A stretch of 64,000 bases of DNA, taken from NCBI RefSeq assembly GCF_000003815.2, contig NC_049986.1:2104696-2168695 (forward strand), given 5' to 3'. The stretch comes from Branchiostoma floridae (lineage: Eukaryota > Chordata > Leptocardii > Amphioxiformes > Branchiostomatidae). The translations under genes were made by a program, and so were the position numbers. Below are positions 11,791-24,377 of the stretch, piece after piece. The notes beneath the pieces are model-generated. The model worked only from the letters and a program-made list of their open reading frames with translations. It searched no databases and had not been told where the DNA came from. How positions within the stretch are numbered: the stretch's first letter is position 1; each line of letters begins with the position of its first letter.

Positions 11791-12001
11791 TTAACGTTAT
11801 TATCATATAGCCTATCCAACTGACAGTTATTTCCCACAAATTCCTTTATAACAAATAAACACTTTAATACATTACATAAAAATACATTTGCAATATATAT
11901 ATTGTACAATAGTGTGTATATATAATACAAACCATTAAACCATTTCATCATCATCATTTAACTAATAATTTTAACTAATCATCTGTTTGTGAGATAGCAT
12001 A

Positions 12002-12696
12002 GAGTCCATTCCAAGACACCATGCGGATGTTTGTTGCCATTGTTTAGAATTGATTTTAAAGTTTTGTAATTATATGTCTAGGACATTTGATACTTCAGAA
12101 ATATTTCTAACACTGTTTCAACTTTATAAATATTTCCCTGGTCCTGTAAAACTTTGGAAATATTCATGGTGTGGAATTGGATACTTCTAATGGTTTCTAA
12201 ATAATGATAACATCATTCTACCATTATTTACCATTTTCTACCATTTTTTGTAAATGGTTCAGTGGGCTGGGAAGATAGCAATTCACACATCCTTCCAAAG
12301 TATGGTTGGGTGCCATGCAACAATGGCCCACCACAAAGGATCCACCAGTGCCCAGCTGTGAAATCTAAAAATATACAGATGCAACAATAGGGCTTACTTT
12401 TATGGGGGCAATAAACTAATCTTACCATTTGGCCAGGTTTACCATTTTTTGTAAATATTTGTAAATGTGAAATAATCACAGAGAGGTTTCACAATTATTC
12501 TAAATAAAGATATTTTTGTACAGTTACTTTCAAAATGTTTCTAAAATATTCAAAGAAATTCAAATAAATGAGTAATTTCTTAGTCATTTTTTGAAAATAA
12601 TTTAATCATTGTGGCTCAGATATTCTTTTATTCAAAATAATTCAGACTAATTATAAATATCGCTTAAAAACCCTCATGGTGACTTGGAATGGACTC
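12002..12696. mobile_element. TA-flanked MITE (Tc1/mariner-like)
   Basis: The left end GAGTCCATTCCAAGACACC and the right end (reverse complement GAGTCCATTCCAAGTCACC) form a 22-bp inverted repeat with one mismatch. TA dinucleotides at 12000-12001 and 12697-12698 flank it, the usual Tc1/mariner target duplication. The interior is AT-rich with no transposase. Confidence 0.7.
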
Positions 12697-13020
12697 TATC
12701 AGCATCAACATGTGGCTTATTTGCAATACAAACTATTAAGTGGAGTCCTGGTACCCCCCCATGCAGAGCCTTTTCACTTGGGCACGACAAAGTACATATA
12801 TACAAAGTGATTTAGGAAGGTACCGGCTTCATCACGTTAGAAAGCAATAATGAAAATGTGTAAAATCAGCATAATTCCTTTTCAAGTATCGATATATTCC
12901 CCATGTGGAGCCCCAATTAACATAACCAATCAATCATAATATTTTGACAGTTATGCATGGTTTACACACAAACAACAGAACAAAAAAATTCATGACTGTC
13001 CCCTGTATAATGGTGCGGTC

Positions 13021-13057
13021 CAAAAAGTGGTCGGTTATTCTAATAACTGACCACTTT
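13021..13057. repeat. short palindrome
   Basis: AAAAAGTGGTCGGTTATT and AATAACTGACCACTTTT pair nearly perfectly around a few bases. Probably a foldback remnant. Confidence 0.6.
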
Positions 13058-13172
13058 TGAGGTTACGGCCTGATAACCCATGGGAAATGGGGGCCTCTGA
13101 TTGGCCAACTCCATCTGGCTATATGATAATACTACTTACATCACTTACATAAAACTCTACTTCTATCTTAAC

Positions 13173-13275
13173 AGGGGCTGATTCACTAACATTTGGGGGG
13201 GGGGGGGTACCTTAACAACTGCTTTAAATTTTTCTCATTTATAGCACTACTTTATTCCAAATCTACAGCACATTC
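13173..13275. repeat. direct repeat, right copy (partner 10907-11010)
   Basis: Second copy of the GGGGCTGATTCACTAAC...TATAGCACTACT segment. It has gained a poly-G run of about 14 bases. Confidence 0.6.
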
Positions 13276-13917
13276 CACGGTCCTTTTTTTTAACAACGCT
13301 TCTAGTTCCAGTCAAAAGTACGGGACATGACAAGTTTGACAACTTTTATTACAGATGCAAGGCATAGCAGCAGTCGCTGAATTGCACCGCCATTTACAAT
13401 TATGTACATTAAAAGCAGACATGATAAAATCTGTTCATTATCTTACAATCTTAAAAGCAAGTACATTTACAAGCATTTTAGAATTATTGTACCTTACTAT
13501 TAAAGGGTACTCGTCGTTCCGAGAGGATTATAAACATAACGAAACAGAGAGTTGTCGTACAACAATATAGATACATACAATCAAGTGTCTTATCGATGCA
13601 GTGTAATATAAATTAGGATTAGCGCTTAGTTCGGTGGGGGTAGTCACTTGTTCAGTAAATTCACAAGATATGGTATAGGCGAGTTCTTGTATCTGTCCGT
13701 ACGGCATAGCGGCATGTCCATGACGATGGTAACTACTATGCTGTAATTCAGTTCCCGTTATTTTTGGACAGTGGAGACATGTAGTGAGTACACGGCTGAA
13801 TTAAGTAGCGGGAAATCATAGACCACCTTTTCAAATAAAAAAATTGATCAATCGAGCTTAAGATGTAATTTTTTTCTAATATGTAAGAATATGTACATGT
13901 TGTCGTCACACAGTTAT

Positions 13918-16458
13918 TCACAGATTTTCATCGATGTGAGCTTTCATGTGCGCACGAAGACTACGTGAATGACGATAGCTTTTGTTGCACTTCTCACACC
14001 TGTACGGTGTCTCGCTAGTGTGAGTCCACATGTGGCTCTCCAGACTCGACAACTGAATGAACTGTTTGCCGCACTCCTCACACGTGTACGGGTTTTCACC
14101 AGTGTGTGTCCGCATGTGACTCTTCAGATGCGACAACTGAATGAACTGTTTGCCGCACTCCTCACACGTGTACGGGTTATCACCGGTGTGGATCCGAATG
14201 TGACTCTTAAGATTGGGGAACTGAGTGAATTGTTTGCTGCACTTCTCGCATCTGTACGGCTTTTCCCCTGTGTGAGTGCGCATGTGTACTTTTAGATGAC
14301 TCGGGTCACTGAACTGCTTGCTGCACTCCTCACATATGTACGGTTTCTCACCTGTATGAGTCCGCATGTGTTTCTTTAGATTAGACAGTTGACTGAACTG
14401 CTTGCTGCACTCCTCACATAGGGTCTACCGAAAGTGCGAAAAGGAACGAAAAGGAACGAAAAGGAACGAAAAGGAACGAAAAGGAACGAAAAGGAACGAA
14501 AAGGAAGTAAGTATGAAGCAAACTAAAATAAAATCAATGAGAATATAAGGAACCGGTACTGCGGGCGTTAGAAGCCTATGAAACATGTTTTAAAACGTGT
14601 TTTATTTTAGAATTTGGCAATACGAATTTTTTACGGCGCTGTTTTAGGCGGTTGTGTTTGTGTGGCTAAATTATTCTCTGAAGATCAGCGAAATACAAGG
14701 AAACAGAACTGAGATAAGAAAGTAAGGACTAAAATTCAGTTACTGGCGGGTGATAGATAAATATCGATTAACGTACATTTTCAGACAGAGGCAAGATTGT
14801 AGCGTTCCTGTTGTATTTGGATGGCTTCTTTCTCCCAAGATGGTCTCCCGAGCACCGCATGCAATTCTTGCGATTGTTTACGTCTAATAGAAATCCGGCC
14901 TGGAATGATATGCTAATAAACTGCTGCCCCACTAGCATGACAGCTCCCTTCAACAGGGCCCACAACATGTTTTTCTGGAGACTAGAGACATATCTTCTTG
15001 CTCGTTCACGACAAAAGAAAAGGTGTGAAAGGATAGGCATGTATACATTGTAGTGATTGTACCAATGAGCTTTCATCTCGTTGTACCATGAGTATTCATC
15101 ATTTTGGCGGGAAGAATGGACAACGTGAGGAATTTGTGCAAAGGATATTGGGAAACTACGGAGAGATTTGGCCGTCTCCCGTGCGGGTTCGACAGAAAAA
15201 GTCTTTGGAACCAGACCTCGAATTGAAATCAACCCGGTGTCCCGATTCACCGGGGCCACATATAATTTAGGCCGGGACCACTAGAAAACGACTTTGTGAC
15301 ATTTTTGAGACCGTAGAAAAATAATCTACACCAGAATGTCAACCCGTCAAACGTTTTTCAGACGCGCTACTCAGCGGCTTTTACCCCCATCCCCCGAATT
15401 TGATCTGTGACAGCCCGCGTGGGAACCCGAGACGCACTGATTCGTGACTCCGCCCATCGCCTTTGATTTGTATTTAGCTATTTCCACGCGTGCACTTTCC
15501 CGCCGATTCGCCGTTTAACCATTGGAGCTCTAGGAATTTCGTGGAACAAGTCGCAAAATGCAAAAATAAAGTCCGTTGCAAATGCATTTTCCGATCACAG
15601 TGCCGTTACCTTATATTCCCATCGATTTTATTTCACTTTGCTTCATACTTCGTTCCTTTTCGTTCCTTTTCGCACTTTCGGTACTTTCCTTTTCGTTCCT
15701 TTTCGTTCCTATTCAATCTTTTCGTTCCTTTTCGCACTTTCGGTACTTTCCTTTTCGTTCCTTTTCGTTCCTTTTCGTTCCTTTTCGTTCCTTTTCGTTC
15801 CTTTTCGCTCCTTTTCGTTCCTTTTCGTTCCTTTTCGCTCCTTTTCGTTCCTTTTCGCACTTTCGGTACACCGCTCACATATGTACGGTTTCTCACCTGT
15901 GTGAGTCCGCATGTGTTTCTTTAGACTAGACAGTTCACTGAACTGCTTGCAGCATGCCTCACACCTGTACAGTTTTTTCCCTATGTGAGTCCGCACGTGA
16001 GCCTTCAGATGAGCTGATTGACTGAAGCACTTGTTGCAATATTCACACTCGTACGGTCTCTCACCGGTGTGAGTTCTCATGTGGTCCTCCAGAGTAGATT
16101 TTAGACTTAACTGCTTCCCGCAATTATCACACTGGTATGGTCTCTCACCAGTGTGAGTACGTATGTGTATTTTCAGGGTACCAAGCCTACTGAACTGCTT
16201 GCTGCACTCCTCACATCTATATGGTTTCTCACCGATGTGAGTTCTCATGTGGTTCTCCACATGACTTTGCTGACTAAACCGTTTCCCGCATTCATCACAC
16301 TGGTATGGTTTCTCACATGTGTGAGTTCGCAGGTGAAGATCGAGGCTACCTTTAAAGCGAAACGCCTTGTCACAATAGCTGCACTTGTGGGTACGGAGAG
16401 AATCCTGTCCATCCTCTCCCTCCATTTGTTTCAGCTGATATCCGGCTCTAGTCGCCAT
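13918..16458 (-). pseudogene. C2H2 zinc-finger gene split by a hAT-like element
   Basis: Coding starts at ATG 16458 (MATRAGYQLKQMEGEDGQD), just after a pyrimidine-rich acceptor near 16478, so the 5' UTR is probably on another exon. Six C2H2 fingers follow (first HKCSYCDKAF...; typical linkers TGEKPY/TGERPY), then a seventh finger is interrupted after its second cysteine. The element occupies 14421-15873. The gene resumes at 14412 in the same finger and continues with five more fingers to the stop at 13918-13920 (tail HIDENL). As the DNA stands, the frame runs from the seventh finger into the element's GAACGAAAAG array, adding a basic Lys/Arg/Glu tail and stopping at 15709. Role by family: sequence-specific nuclear DNA binding. 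No KRAB or other effector domain is visible. Confidence 0.85.
14421..15873. mobile_element. non-autonomous hAT-like element in a zinc-finger gene, copy 1
   Basis: Ends GGGTCTACCGAAAGTGCG and (reverse complement of the other end) CGGTGTACCGAAAGTGCG continue inward on both sides into arrays of the decamer GAACGAAAAG, long on the right (15655-15868) and shorter on the left (14438-14505). The flanking octamer CTCACATA is duplicated perfectly at 14413-14420 and 15874-15881. Removing the element plus one octamer gives the normal finger sequence seen at 14322-14345, so the borders are exact. Internal sequence includes a 164-codon open frame (14768-15259, minus) with no domain I recognise. Parts of it (around 14900-15010) and of 14650-14700 are conserved in copy 2 at 47308-48393. 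No transposase. Confidence 0.85.
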
Positions 16459-16889
16459 GTTGGTCAAACTCAAGACCCTACAAGACTAAAGAAAAGAACA
16501 AACTAATTCACACGATGTGACAAGATGCTTGCCGACTTAAAAACAATACCTGTTGTAGTATATAATATATAAGCTGCCAATAACATTTTTTCTATTTTTT
16601 TTTGTGATAAACATAATCTAGGAACTAAAGCAAATACATTTAACACGATAGCCAATTGGAGGGCAAATTTTGGTATTTCCGAACACGCGCAGATGACCTA
16701 TTTTCAAAATGATTAGGTACCCTTGGCAAAAGTGCCTGTAGAAATATTTTTCTTGGGATATGTTTAGATGTTTGAGGTGCATATTACAGGTAAGGATTGA
16801 AACCTGTTTATTGTGTTGAAGAAATTGATTTAAGCAATATTTGTGGTCGCAATAGGTTCTAAAAGTTAGGTGTTTTGGTGTTGTTTCTC

Positions 16890-17300
16890 TCTCTCTCTCT
16901 CTCTATCAGTCAGTCTGCCAGTCAGACTATGACAGACTACGCAAGAACTTAACGAGAAAAGATTTCAATTCCGATGCTCATAGATACAAAATTACATAAA
17001 CTTAAAGTTGCAACTTAGCAAATAGTAAGAGTCCAATTTCAATTTAAAGTTCAATTCAAAGGGCAGTTCAAAGGGGTTGTTTGCCGATGGCCACATGCCG
17101 TCGGTGTCTTCTTTCAGCCTCCTTGACTTCCCATCCTCTATGAACCGCCCTCCCTTACCACTATGCGCCATCTGGCCCGGTCACTTGCCGATTTCTCCAG
17201 CTGCCGATGGCTGACACCAGCCAAGCCAAGGCGCCGCTTTACTGTGTCCTTGAAGCGGAGACGCGGACGACCACGAGGTCTCGGGGTCAAAAGGTCACCA
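16890..17300 (-). pseudogene. LINE 3'-end fragment
   Basis: A minus-strand frame from about 17284 to a stop at 17138-17140 reads PRPRGRPRLRFKDTVKRRLG and LAGVSHRQLEKSASDRARWR, the conserved C-terminus of many non-LTR retrotransposon polyproteins. The fragment is absent from the corresponding point of the right arm (near 22560), so it inserted after the duplication or was lost there. A (CT)n tract lies at 16886-16905. Confidence 0.75.
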
Positions 17301-18289
17301 CCTAAATTTTGATCCCGTTTAACGTACTTCTGCCGTAATTTTTATTCCTTGTTTTATCGTCAAATTACACTTTTGAGGTCGGAAAACCATGCCAATGTGA
17401 GCTTTTCATGTTCTAAAACTCATGTTGGTTATTTTAACAGCCTTTTTCTGCCATGATTCCCATTGTTAAGAATAGACAGTCTACATACCGACATTTTTCC
17501 TTCAGGTGTTTGCGTACTGATATAACAGGTTGGAAAGGTTCTGTTTGATAAAAAAAACACACCAGGGGGATTTGCATTGAGAGAGAAATTGATCAGAATT
17601 TCCAGACAATATCTATGAAGCGCAGAACAGTACATGTAGACTACAAGCCGAAATTCAAACGCACAGAATGCTATTCGTGGACATTAGACAAAAGCTGCAC
17701 AGGACCGAAATCTTAATATGTACCTGGGTACATGTATTTCCTACTATGTGCATTAACCTATATAGTGAGATTTGGCATACCAACCAAGTGACCCGATCAA
17801 CCAGGCCTGCATGCTATCACTTACTATAACAGGCTCACTGTAGACAGTGTGTCGAATGATGCTTCCCTCCCAGACTTCTTGCTAGATGTAACACCAGTTG
17901 GTGCAGAAAAAATACATAAGATATCATAAGATTTTATTATAGAATATAGAATATGGCAAATGAGCGTGAAAATTCCATTATTAGCGATTTTGGCCAAAAA
18001 GATAGTCAACAAACGGTTGCCATGGCAACACGAAATCCAATGCAATTAAGTCAGTGTGGCCTATCTCGGCTATTAAGGGAAGAGCAGAGTTCAATTTCCA
18101 GGAGAGTTTGCCACTGTACTACTAGGGTTCATTGACCCGGGCAGCAGGGTGAAATTAGGGCAGGAGTCCACAATGATCCGTACCCTGTAATAAGTCTGTC
18201 CGGTGAAGGCTGTTTTAGCTGTATGTCATCTGCAAGATGGTTCGTTGTTGTCACATTATTACATTTCATTTATTCATTAGAAATAGCAT
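17301..18289. other. duplicated non-coding spacer
   Basis: Matches 21590-22500 in reverse complement. Contains CAACAAACGGTTGCCATGGC (18007-18026), a word also present inside the piggyBac-like MITE at 36290-36310, so part of it is old transposon sequence. No gene. Confidence 0.5.
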
Positions 18290-18725
18290 TTTTCGAATAT
18301 ACAGAGTTTTGAACTTCGTAGAGCAAGCAGTAGTCACAAACTAAATATAGAAGTCGGAAGATATACTAAAATTCCCCGTGTCCAAAGGTTTTCCCATTCT
18401 GCCCAAATGAGATCGAAGACGAATGTCACTTTGTTATGGATTGTTTACTATATAATGTTAAACACACAGGTCTGTTTACATTACTTTCCTCTTGCTATAA
18501 GAATTTGCTACTCTCTGTTCGATAGATAAATATAACTACGTTCTGGGAGACGATAACCCGTACTTTGTACAAGCAGTCAAATATATACAGGGGTATTTAT
18601 ACCGTAGAATCAACCGTGTAAATGACATATGCTTGTTTAGTTGTACTGTACGTTTTTGTTATAGACATTACTAAAGTCGCTGTCCTTTTGTCTCCTCAAT
18701 AAATATTTCTCTATTTATTCCTTGA
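18290..18725 (+). pseudogene. LINE C-terminal relic in the left arm
   Basis: Frames read RASSSHKLNIEVGRYTKIPR and, after a frameshift near 18395, FCPNEIEDECHFVMDC. This is the Cys/His-containing module (C-x2-N-E-I-E-D-E-x-H-F-x3-C) seen downstream of RT in several animal LINEs. It ends near CTCAATAAATATT (polyadenylation-like). The inverted counterpart is at 21215-21590. Confidence 0.7.
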
Positions 18726-19110
18726 TTTGTTTTATCTTATTGTATCATAACAATCTGGTTGTGGCTGTTTTCAGGTGTCCCTGGACACAATAACCTCCTT
18801 GATGAGACATTCACACAAAAGATTACTAGTATTTGGGTCAACAAAAATAGAAATAGTCTTCTTCAGTCTATTATTGTGTAACGAAATGTCCTAAATGCTT
18901 CCATGGAGTTTATATTAGGAAATGCCTACAAATTATCAACATATGTGGTCGAAGTCAGAGGTCTTTATCTTACAAAGCACATAGATACTTTCGGAGGGTA
19001 GAATCTACAAAAAATGTGAAAATGAGCTTAAGTTTGTCAGTTTGTTCTCCCATAAAAGCCACTTTGAATTTGTCGCTTTGTTCGGGTAGGCTATATTATA
19101 GTAACGTTAA

Positions 19111-19210
19111 TGACCCGCCTGTTCCTCGGCTTCGCTCACTCGTTGGTTTCATTCGGTGGTTATAGCAAAGGACCAGGCGTTATACCCCCCTTACACCTCG
19201 GGGCGGGTCA
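19111..19210. mobile_element. short TTAA-type MITE in the left arm
   Basis: Ends TGACCCGCC... and (reverse complement) TGACCCGCCCCGAGGTGTAA, with TTAA on the left (19107-19110) and ATAA on the right. It shares the TIR family of 11069-11790. Missing from the right arm. Confidence 0.6.
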
Positions 19211-19720
19211 ATAACCCTTAATTGATCGAAACGGAGAAAAACAGATATTTCAGCTGCGAATATAACACAAGTCACAATGTCATAATGAGTTGCTAAGAAG
19301 ATGTTACGTACCTAGTAGGGTTTTTTCACCCCGATTGCGGTGATATTGGTGTCTGGGGAGTGTTCTTCTCGGGTCGTCTGCAGGCGGGTGGAGTGACAAA
19401 GTGGAGGGGGCTCAATTTATCTTTTCTCGCCAAGCAAGTATGCAAATGTGTAGCCATTGGTGACGGGATTCGATGTAGTGAGGGGTCTGCATGCTCTTTT
19501 AGGTAAGGCGTAGGCAGCCTATTTCTATTTCACGTAACTCGTAGGGAAAACCATCTTATCTACATAATTTGTAGCGAGGCGTCCAAATTTAGCGTAATTG
19601 CCATCCTTTATTTAGCGTAATACGTAGGGGGTTCCTTTTAACTCAGAATAAATCGGTGTCGAGAACCCCCATGCAGACCCTCATAGACTCGTGAGTGTAC
19701 CAAGCCTCATCCTGGCTCGT

Positions 19721-20389
19721 CCACACACCAAGGAGGTTATGAAAGGGAGTTTGACCACCCTCCATGTGATGTCCTGACTGGTACCCAGGTTTAATCTATG
19801 GGCCATGACCCAAAATAACGATGTTTGTACGACCAGAGCTATCATAGATTTGTTGTTTTTTTTTAAATCGGCAGCAATATCTCATGTACAACTAACTTTC
19901 ATACTATAACCATATGACCAAGTAAAACGTGTCTGTCTTATTAACACTTTGCTGAAAGGGACGCGATAGAAAATATTAGTCAGACTTCGCTGATATCAAC
20001 TGCGGTAAGATCGGGTTGATATAAAATACGGATGGTCAAAAGTTCAGATGTCCCAACACCTGCAGCTGGAGATTGCCGTAGGCGTACAGTACGGACTGGT
20101 CCAAAGTAGCTGCAGGTGTGTCTAAAGACCTGGTGGATTACTGATACCAGGTCCGGGATGATATGAAAATTTTGAAATCTAAATCGTGAAATTGGGACCT
20201 TAATCAGTCATTCTGTTCTTAACGTGTGACAAACAACTGACATTTGCACTTTGGTGCATTTATGTAACCATGTCCTACTTGGTCACTGAACCGTGCTACT
20301 TGGGCAGCAATTTTTCTCCATTGTCTGCTGACCTTTCAAAATATATAGTGCCCACTAAACTGGTTATGTGGTCGTTGTCTGCTGAAAAC
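19721..20389. other. spacer between inverted arms
   Basis: I see no clear pairing of this segment with itself and no gene. It marks the centre of the inverted duplication, near 20050. Confidence 0.5.
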
Positions 20390-21214
20390 GCGTTTAAGGG
20401 TCTGCATGGGGGTTCCCATCAACGATTTACGCTAAAGTCAGAAGAAGTTCCCCCTAAGTATTACGCTAAGTCAAGGAAAGCAATTACGGTAAATTTGGTC
20501 GCCTAGCTACGAATTACGCAGATAAGATGATTTCCCTACGAATTACGGGTAATAGAAATAGGCTGCCTAGTACGTAAAAGACCGTGCAGACCCCAAATAT
20601 ATTGAATCCCGTCACCAATGGCTACACATTTGCATACTTGCTTGGCAAGAAAAAATTGATTGTTTGGCGCATTCCATTATGCGTTTAGGGGACATGGTTC
20701 AACGGACTCTGAGTATGTGGCTGCAAAGTTGGTGTGTTATAACAGCTATATAGATATCATAAATACCGATACAGTTGTACAAAACTGAGAAAACACGGAA
20801 TCCCTACCTAATGGTATCTGAAATAAAATGTACGTTTGATGGGTAACCAGGCCCACAATATGAACTTTGACCCCTATTATATATCCACGTCCTGGTAATA
20901 GATAAGACAGAAGGACAAAGCTCAAGCTGCCAGAATCGCGATCGTCGTCCCACTTTACGTGTAGAAACACAGGTAAGACCTTAAAGTATCTATGTGTTTT
21001 GTAGGCGTTTCCTAATATAAACTCCCTGCGGAGCATTTAGGACAATGTGCCACACAAAAATGGACTGAAGAAGGATACTTCTATTTTTCGTTGACCTAAA
21101 TACTAGTAATCTTTTGTGTGAATGTCTCCGCAAGGAGATTATTGTGTGTCCAGGGACACCTGAAAACAGGCCATAATTTGAATGTTATGATATAAGGAGA
21201 TGAAACAACTCAAG

Positions 21215-21590
21215 GAATAAATAGAGAAATCTTTATTGTCATGACAAAAGTACAGCGACTTTCTTAAGGTCTATAGCGACTACTAACAGTACAACTAAAC
21301 AGACATATATGGATATCTACATTTATGAATAAGTCAATATATTGGTTCTAGGATGTCATTAACACTATTAGTCATACGGTATAAACTTTCGTAGATATAT
21401 TTGACCGCTTGTACATAGTAAGAGTCATCGCCTCCCAGAATGTTGTTGAATTAATCTATCGAACAGGGCGTTGCAAAGTCTTTAGAGCAAGTGGAAAGTA
21501 ATATTTTTTTGTGTGATTGCTCTACGAAGTTCAAAACTATGTATATTCGAAAGATACTTTTTTGCCCGTATACAGAAATGGATAAATGAA
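21215..21590 (-). pseudogene. LINE C-terminal relic in the right arm
   Basis: Inverted, diverged copy of the LINE piece at 18290-18725, including the terminal AATAAATAGAGAAA word. It is more decayed, and I could not trace an open frame through the Cys/His module. Confidence 0.6.
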
Positions 21591-23054
21591 ATATAATATT
21601 GTGACATAAATGATACATTGAACCATCTTGCAGATGACACCCAGCTAAAAATAGCCTCCACCAGACAGACTAATTACAGGGTACGGATCATTGTGGACTT
21701 CTGCCCTAATTTCACCCTGCTGTCCGGGTCAATGAACCCTAGTAGTACGGTCGCCAAACTCCCATGGGAACTGAACTCTTCTCCTTCCTCAATAGCCAGC
21801 GAAGTTTAAGGCCACACTGACTTAATCGCATTGATTTTCGTGTTGCCATAGCAACCATTTGTGGCAACAATCTTTTTTGGCGAAAATCGCTAACAGTGTA
21901 TTTTTCACCTTCATTTGCTATATTCTATATTCTTTAAAAAAATCTTATGATATCTAAAGTATTTTCTTTTTGCTCCAACTGGTGTCACATCTAGCAAGAA
22001 GTCTGGGAGGGAAAGAACATTCGACCCGCTGTCTACATTGAGCCTGTTATAGTAAGTGATAGCATGCAGTCCTGGTTGATCGGGTCACTTGGTTAATATG
22101 CCGAATCTCACTATAAAGGTCACTACATATAGTATGTTAACAATACATGTACTCAGGCATATCAACTTTTTGCTCCGTACAGGTCTTGTCACGAATGCTC
22201 ACGAAAAGCATTCTATGCGTTTATATTCCGGCTTGTAGTCTACAAGTACTGTCCTGCGCTTCATAGGTTTGTCTGGACATTCTTACCATATTCTCTCTCA
22301 ATGCAAATCAGGATGTCTAATCCCCCTGGGATGTTTTGTTATCAAACAGAGTCTTCCGAACCTGTTTTATCGGTACTCAAACACCTGCAGGGCAAATTTC
22401 GGTATTTACACCGACTATTCTTAACAATGGGAATCATTGGTAGAAAGAGGCTGTCACAAATCACCTACCTGAGTTTGAGAACATAAAAACTAACAGTGAC
22501 ATGGTTGTCTGGCCACGAAAGTGTAATTTGACGACAGAAAAAAGGAAAAAAATTACGTCGTAATTACGTTATATGGGATCTAAACATAGATTTGAACCCT
22601 TTTCACTGCCTGTAAACAACACCAAAGCACCTGAAGTTTAGAACCTCCTGCAACCACAAACATTGCTAAAAATCAGTTTCTTCAACACAATAAAAAGGTT
22701 ACAACCCTTTCCTGTAATGTTCACCTCCAAAATCCAAACATATCCCAAAAACATTTAATTTTTACAGGCACTTTTGCTAGGTGTACCTAATCATTTTGAA
22801 AGAAGGCCATCTCTGCATGTCCGGAAATACCAAAATTTGCCCGTAAACTTACTATTGTGCAAATTTTTTTTGCTTCAGTACCTGGATTGTGTTTATCACA
22901 AAAAATTAAAAGTCAAAGAACATGTCATTGGCAGTTTATATGCAATATAACAGGTATAGTTTTTCAGTCGACAAGCTAAAACTGTCATCTTGTCGCATCT
23001 TGTTAATTAGTTGGTTCTTTTCTTTAGTCTTGCAGGATCTAGAGTTTTACCAAC

Positions 23055-24377
23055 ATGGCGACCAGAGCCGGATCTCATCTGAAACAAAGGGAGGGAGAGG
23101 AGGGACAGGATTCTCCCCGTATCCACAAGTGCAGCTATTGTGACAAGGAGTTTCGCTTTAAAAGTAGACTCAATCTACACCTGCGAACTCACACGGGTGA
23201 GAAACCGTATAGATGTGAGGAGTGCAGCAAACAGTTCAGTAGGCTTGGTACCCTGAAAATACACATGAGAAATCACACGGGTGAGAAACCGTATAGATGT
23301 GAGGAGTGCAGCATGCAGTTCAGTAAGCTTGGTACCCTGAAAATACACATGCGTACTCACACTGGTGAGAGGCCATACCAGTGTGATGAATGCGGGAAAC
23401 GGTTTATTAAGCTATGTAATCTGAAAGACCATATGAGAACTCACACCGGTGAGAAACCGTACGAGTGTGAATATTGCAACAAGTGCTTCAGTCAGGCAGC
23501 TCATCTGAAGGCTCACGTGCGGACTCATACAGGGGAAACCCCATACAGGTGTGAGGCATGCTGCAAGCAGTTCAGTAGACTTGGTATCCTAAAAATACAC
23601 ATGAGAAATCACACGGGTGAGAAACCGTATAGATGTGAGGAGTGCAGCATGCAGTTCAGTAGGCTTGGTACTCTGAAAATACATATGCGTACTCACACTG
23701 GTGAGAGACCATACGAGTGTGATTATTGCGGGAAACGGTTTAGTCAACAATCAAATGTGGAGGACCACGTGAGAACTCACACCGGTGAGAGACCGTACGA
23801 GTGTGAATATTGCAACAAGCGCTTCAGTCAGGCAGCTCATCTGAAGGCTCACATGCGGACTCATACAGGGGAAAACCCATACAGGTGAGAGACATGCTGC
23901 AAGCAGTTCAGTAGGCTTGGTATCCTACAAAATACACATGAGAACTCACACGGATGAGAAACCGTATAGATGTGAGGCATGCAGCAAGCAGTTTACCAGT
24001 CTAAAGAAACACATGCGGACTCACACGGGTGAGAAACCGTACACATGTGAGGAGTGCAACAAGCAATTCAGTGACCCGACTCATTTTAAAAGACATATGC
24101 GGACTCACACAGGGGAAAACCGTACATATGCGAGAAGTGCAGCAAACAGTTCAGTCAGTTGACCAATCTTAAGAGGCACATACGGACACACACTGGTGAA
24201 AAGTCCTACACGTGTGAGGAGTGCGGCAAACAGTTCTTTCAGTTGTCGAATCTGAAGAGTCATATGCGGACTCACACTGGCGAGACACCGTACAGGTGTG
24301 AGAAGTGCAGCAAAAGCTATCGTCATTCACGTAGTCTTCGTGCGCATAAGAAAACTCACATCGGAAAAAATCTGTAA
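23055..24377 (+). pseudogene. C2H2 zinc-finger gene, right-arm copy, broken
   Basis: Starts MATRAGSHLKQREGEEGQDS at ATG 23055, with a clean acceptor CTTTAGTCTTGCAG just upstream (ending 23035). It is the paralogue of the gene at 13918-16458, with nine intact fingers in the first frame. Three lesions follow. A cysteine codon TGT of the tenth finger is TGA at 23886-23888. One extra base in CTACAAAATACACATG shifts the frame near 23930. One A is missing in GGGGAAAACCGTACATATG near 24118. Frames resume (23917-24162, then 24159-24377) and end with the same last finger, YRCEKCSKSYRHSRSLRAH. One finger is also shortened by about three residues (KQFTSLKKH). Either a pseudogene or an assembly with several errors. 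Confidence 0.8.

Larger units (their letters stand above)
13815..19720. repeat. left arm of a large inverted duplication
   Basis: Read in reverse complement, this arm matches 20390-24470 in order: the 3' flank of the zinc-finger gene (CGATTGATC near 13850 vs 24440), the zinc fingers, the splice-flanked 5' end, CCCATTGTTAAGAATAG (17460 vs 22420), GACTTCTTGCTAGATGT (17876 vs 21990), a LINE tail (18720 vs 21215), ACACATTTGCATACTTGC (19440 vs 20630, complementary) and GGGTTCTCGACACC/GGGGGTTCCCATC-type ends near 19650 and 20410. The left arm is longer because it carries insertions: the hAT element (14421), a LINE 3' fragment (about 16890-17300) and a MITE (19111). Confidence 0.8.

Noticed and set aside
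11040-11957. 305-codon minus-strand frame
   Set aside because: Most of it is the N gap.
15490-15929. Phe/Ser/Arg-rich frames on the plus strand
   Set aside because: Translation of the CCTTTTCGTT decamer array inside the hAT element.
21618-21809. LADDTQL as a reverse-transcriptase active site
   Set aside because: The tyrosine of YADD is missing and nothing around it resembles RT. The similarity may be chance or a very old relic.
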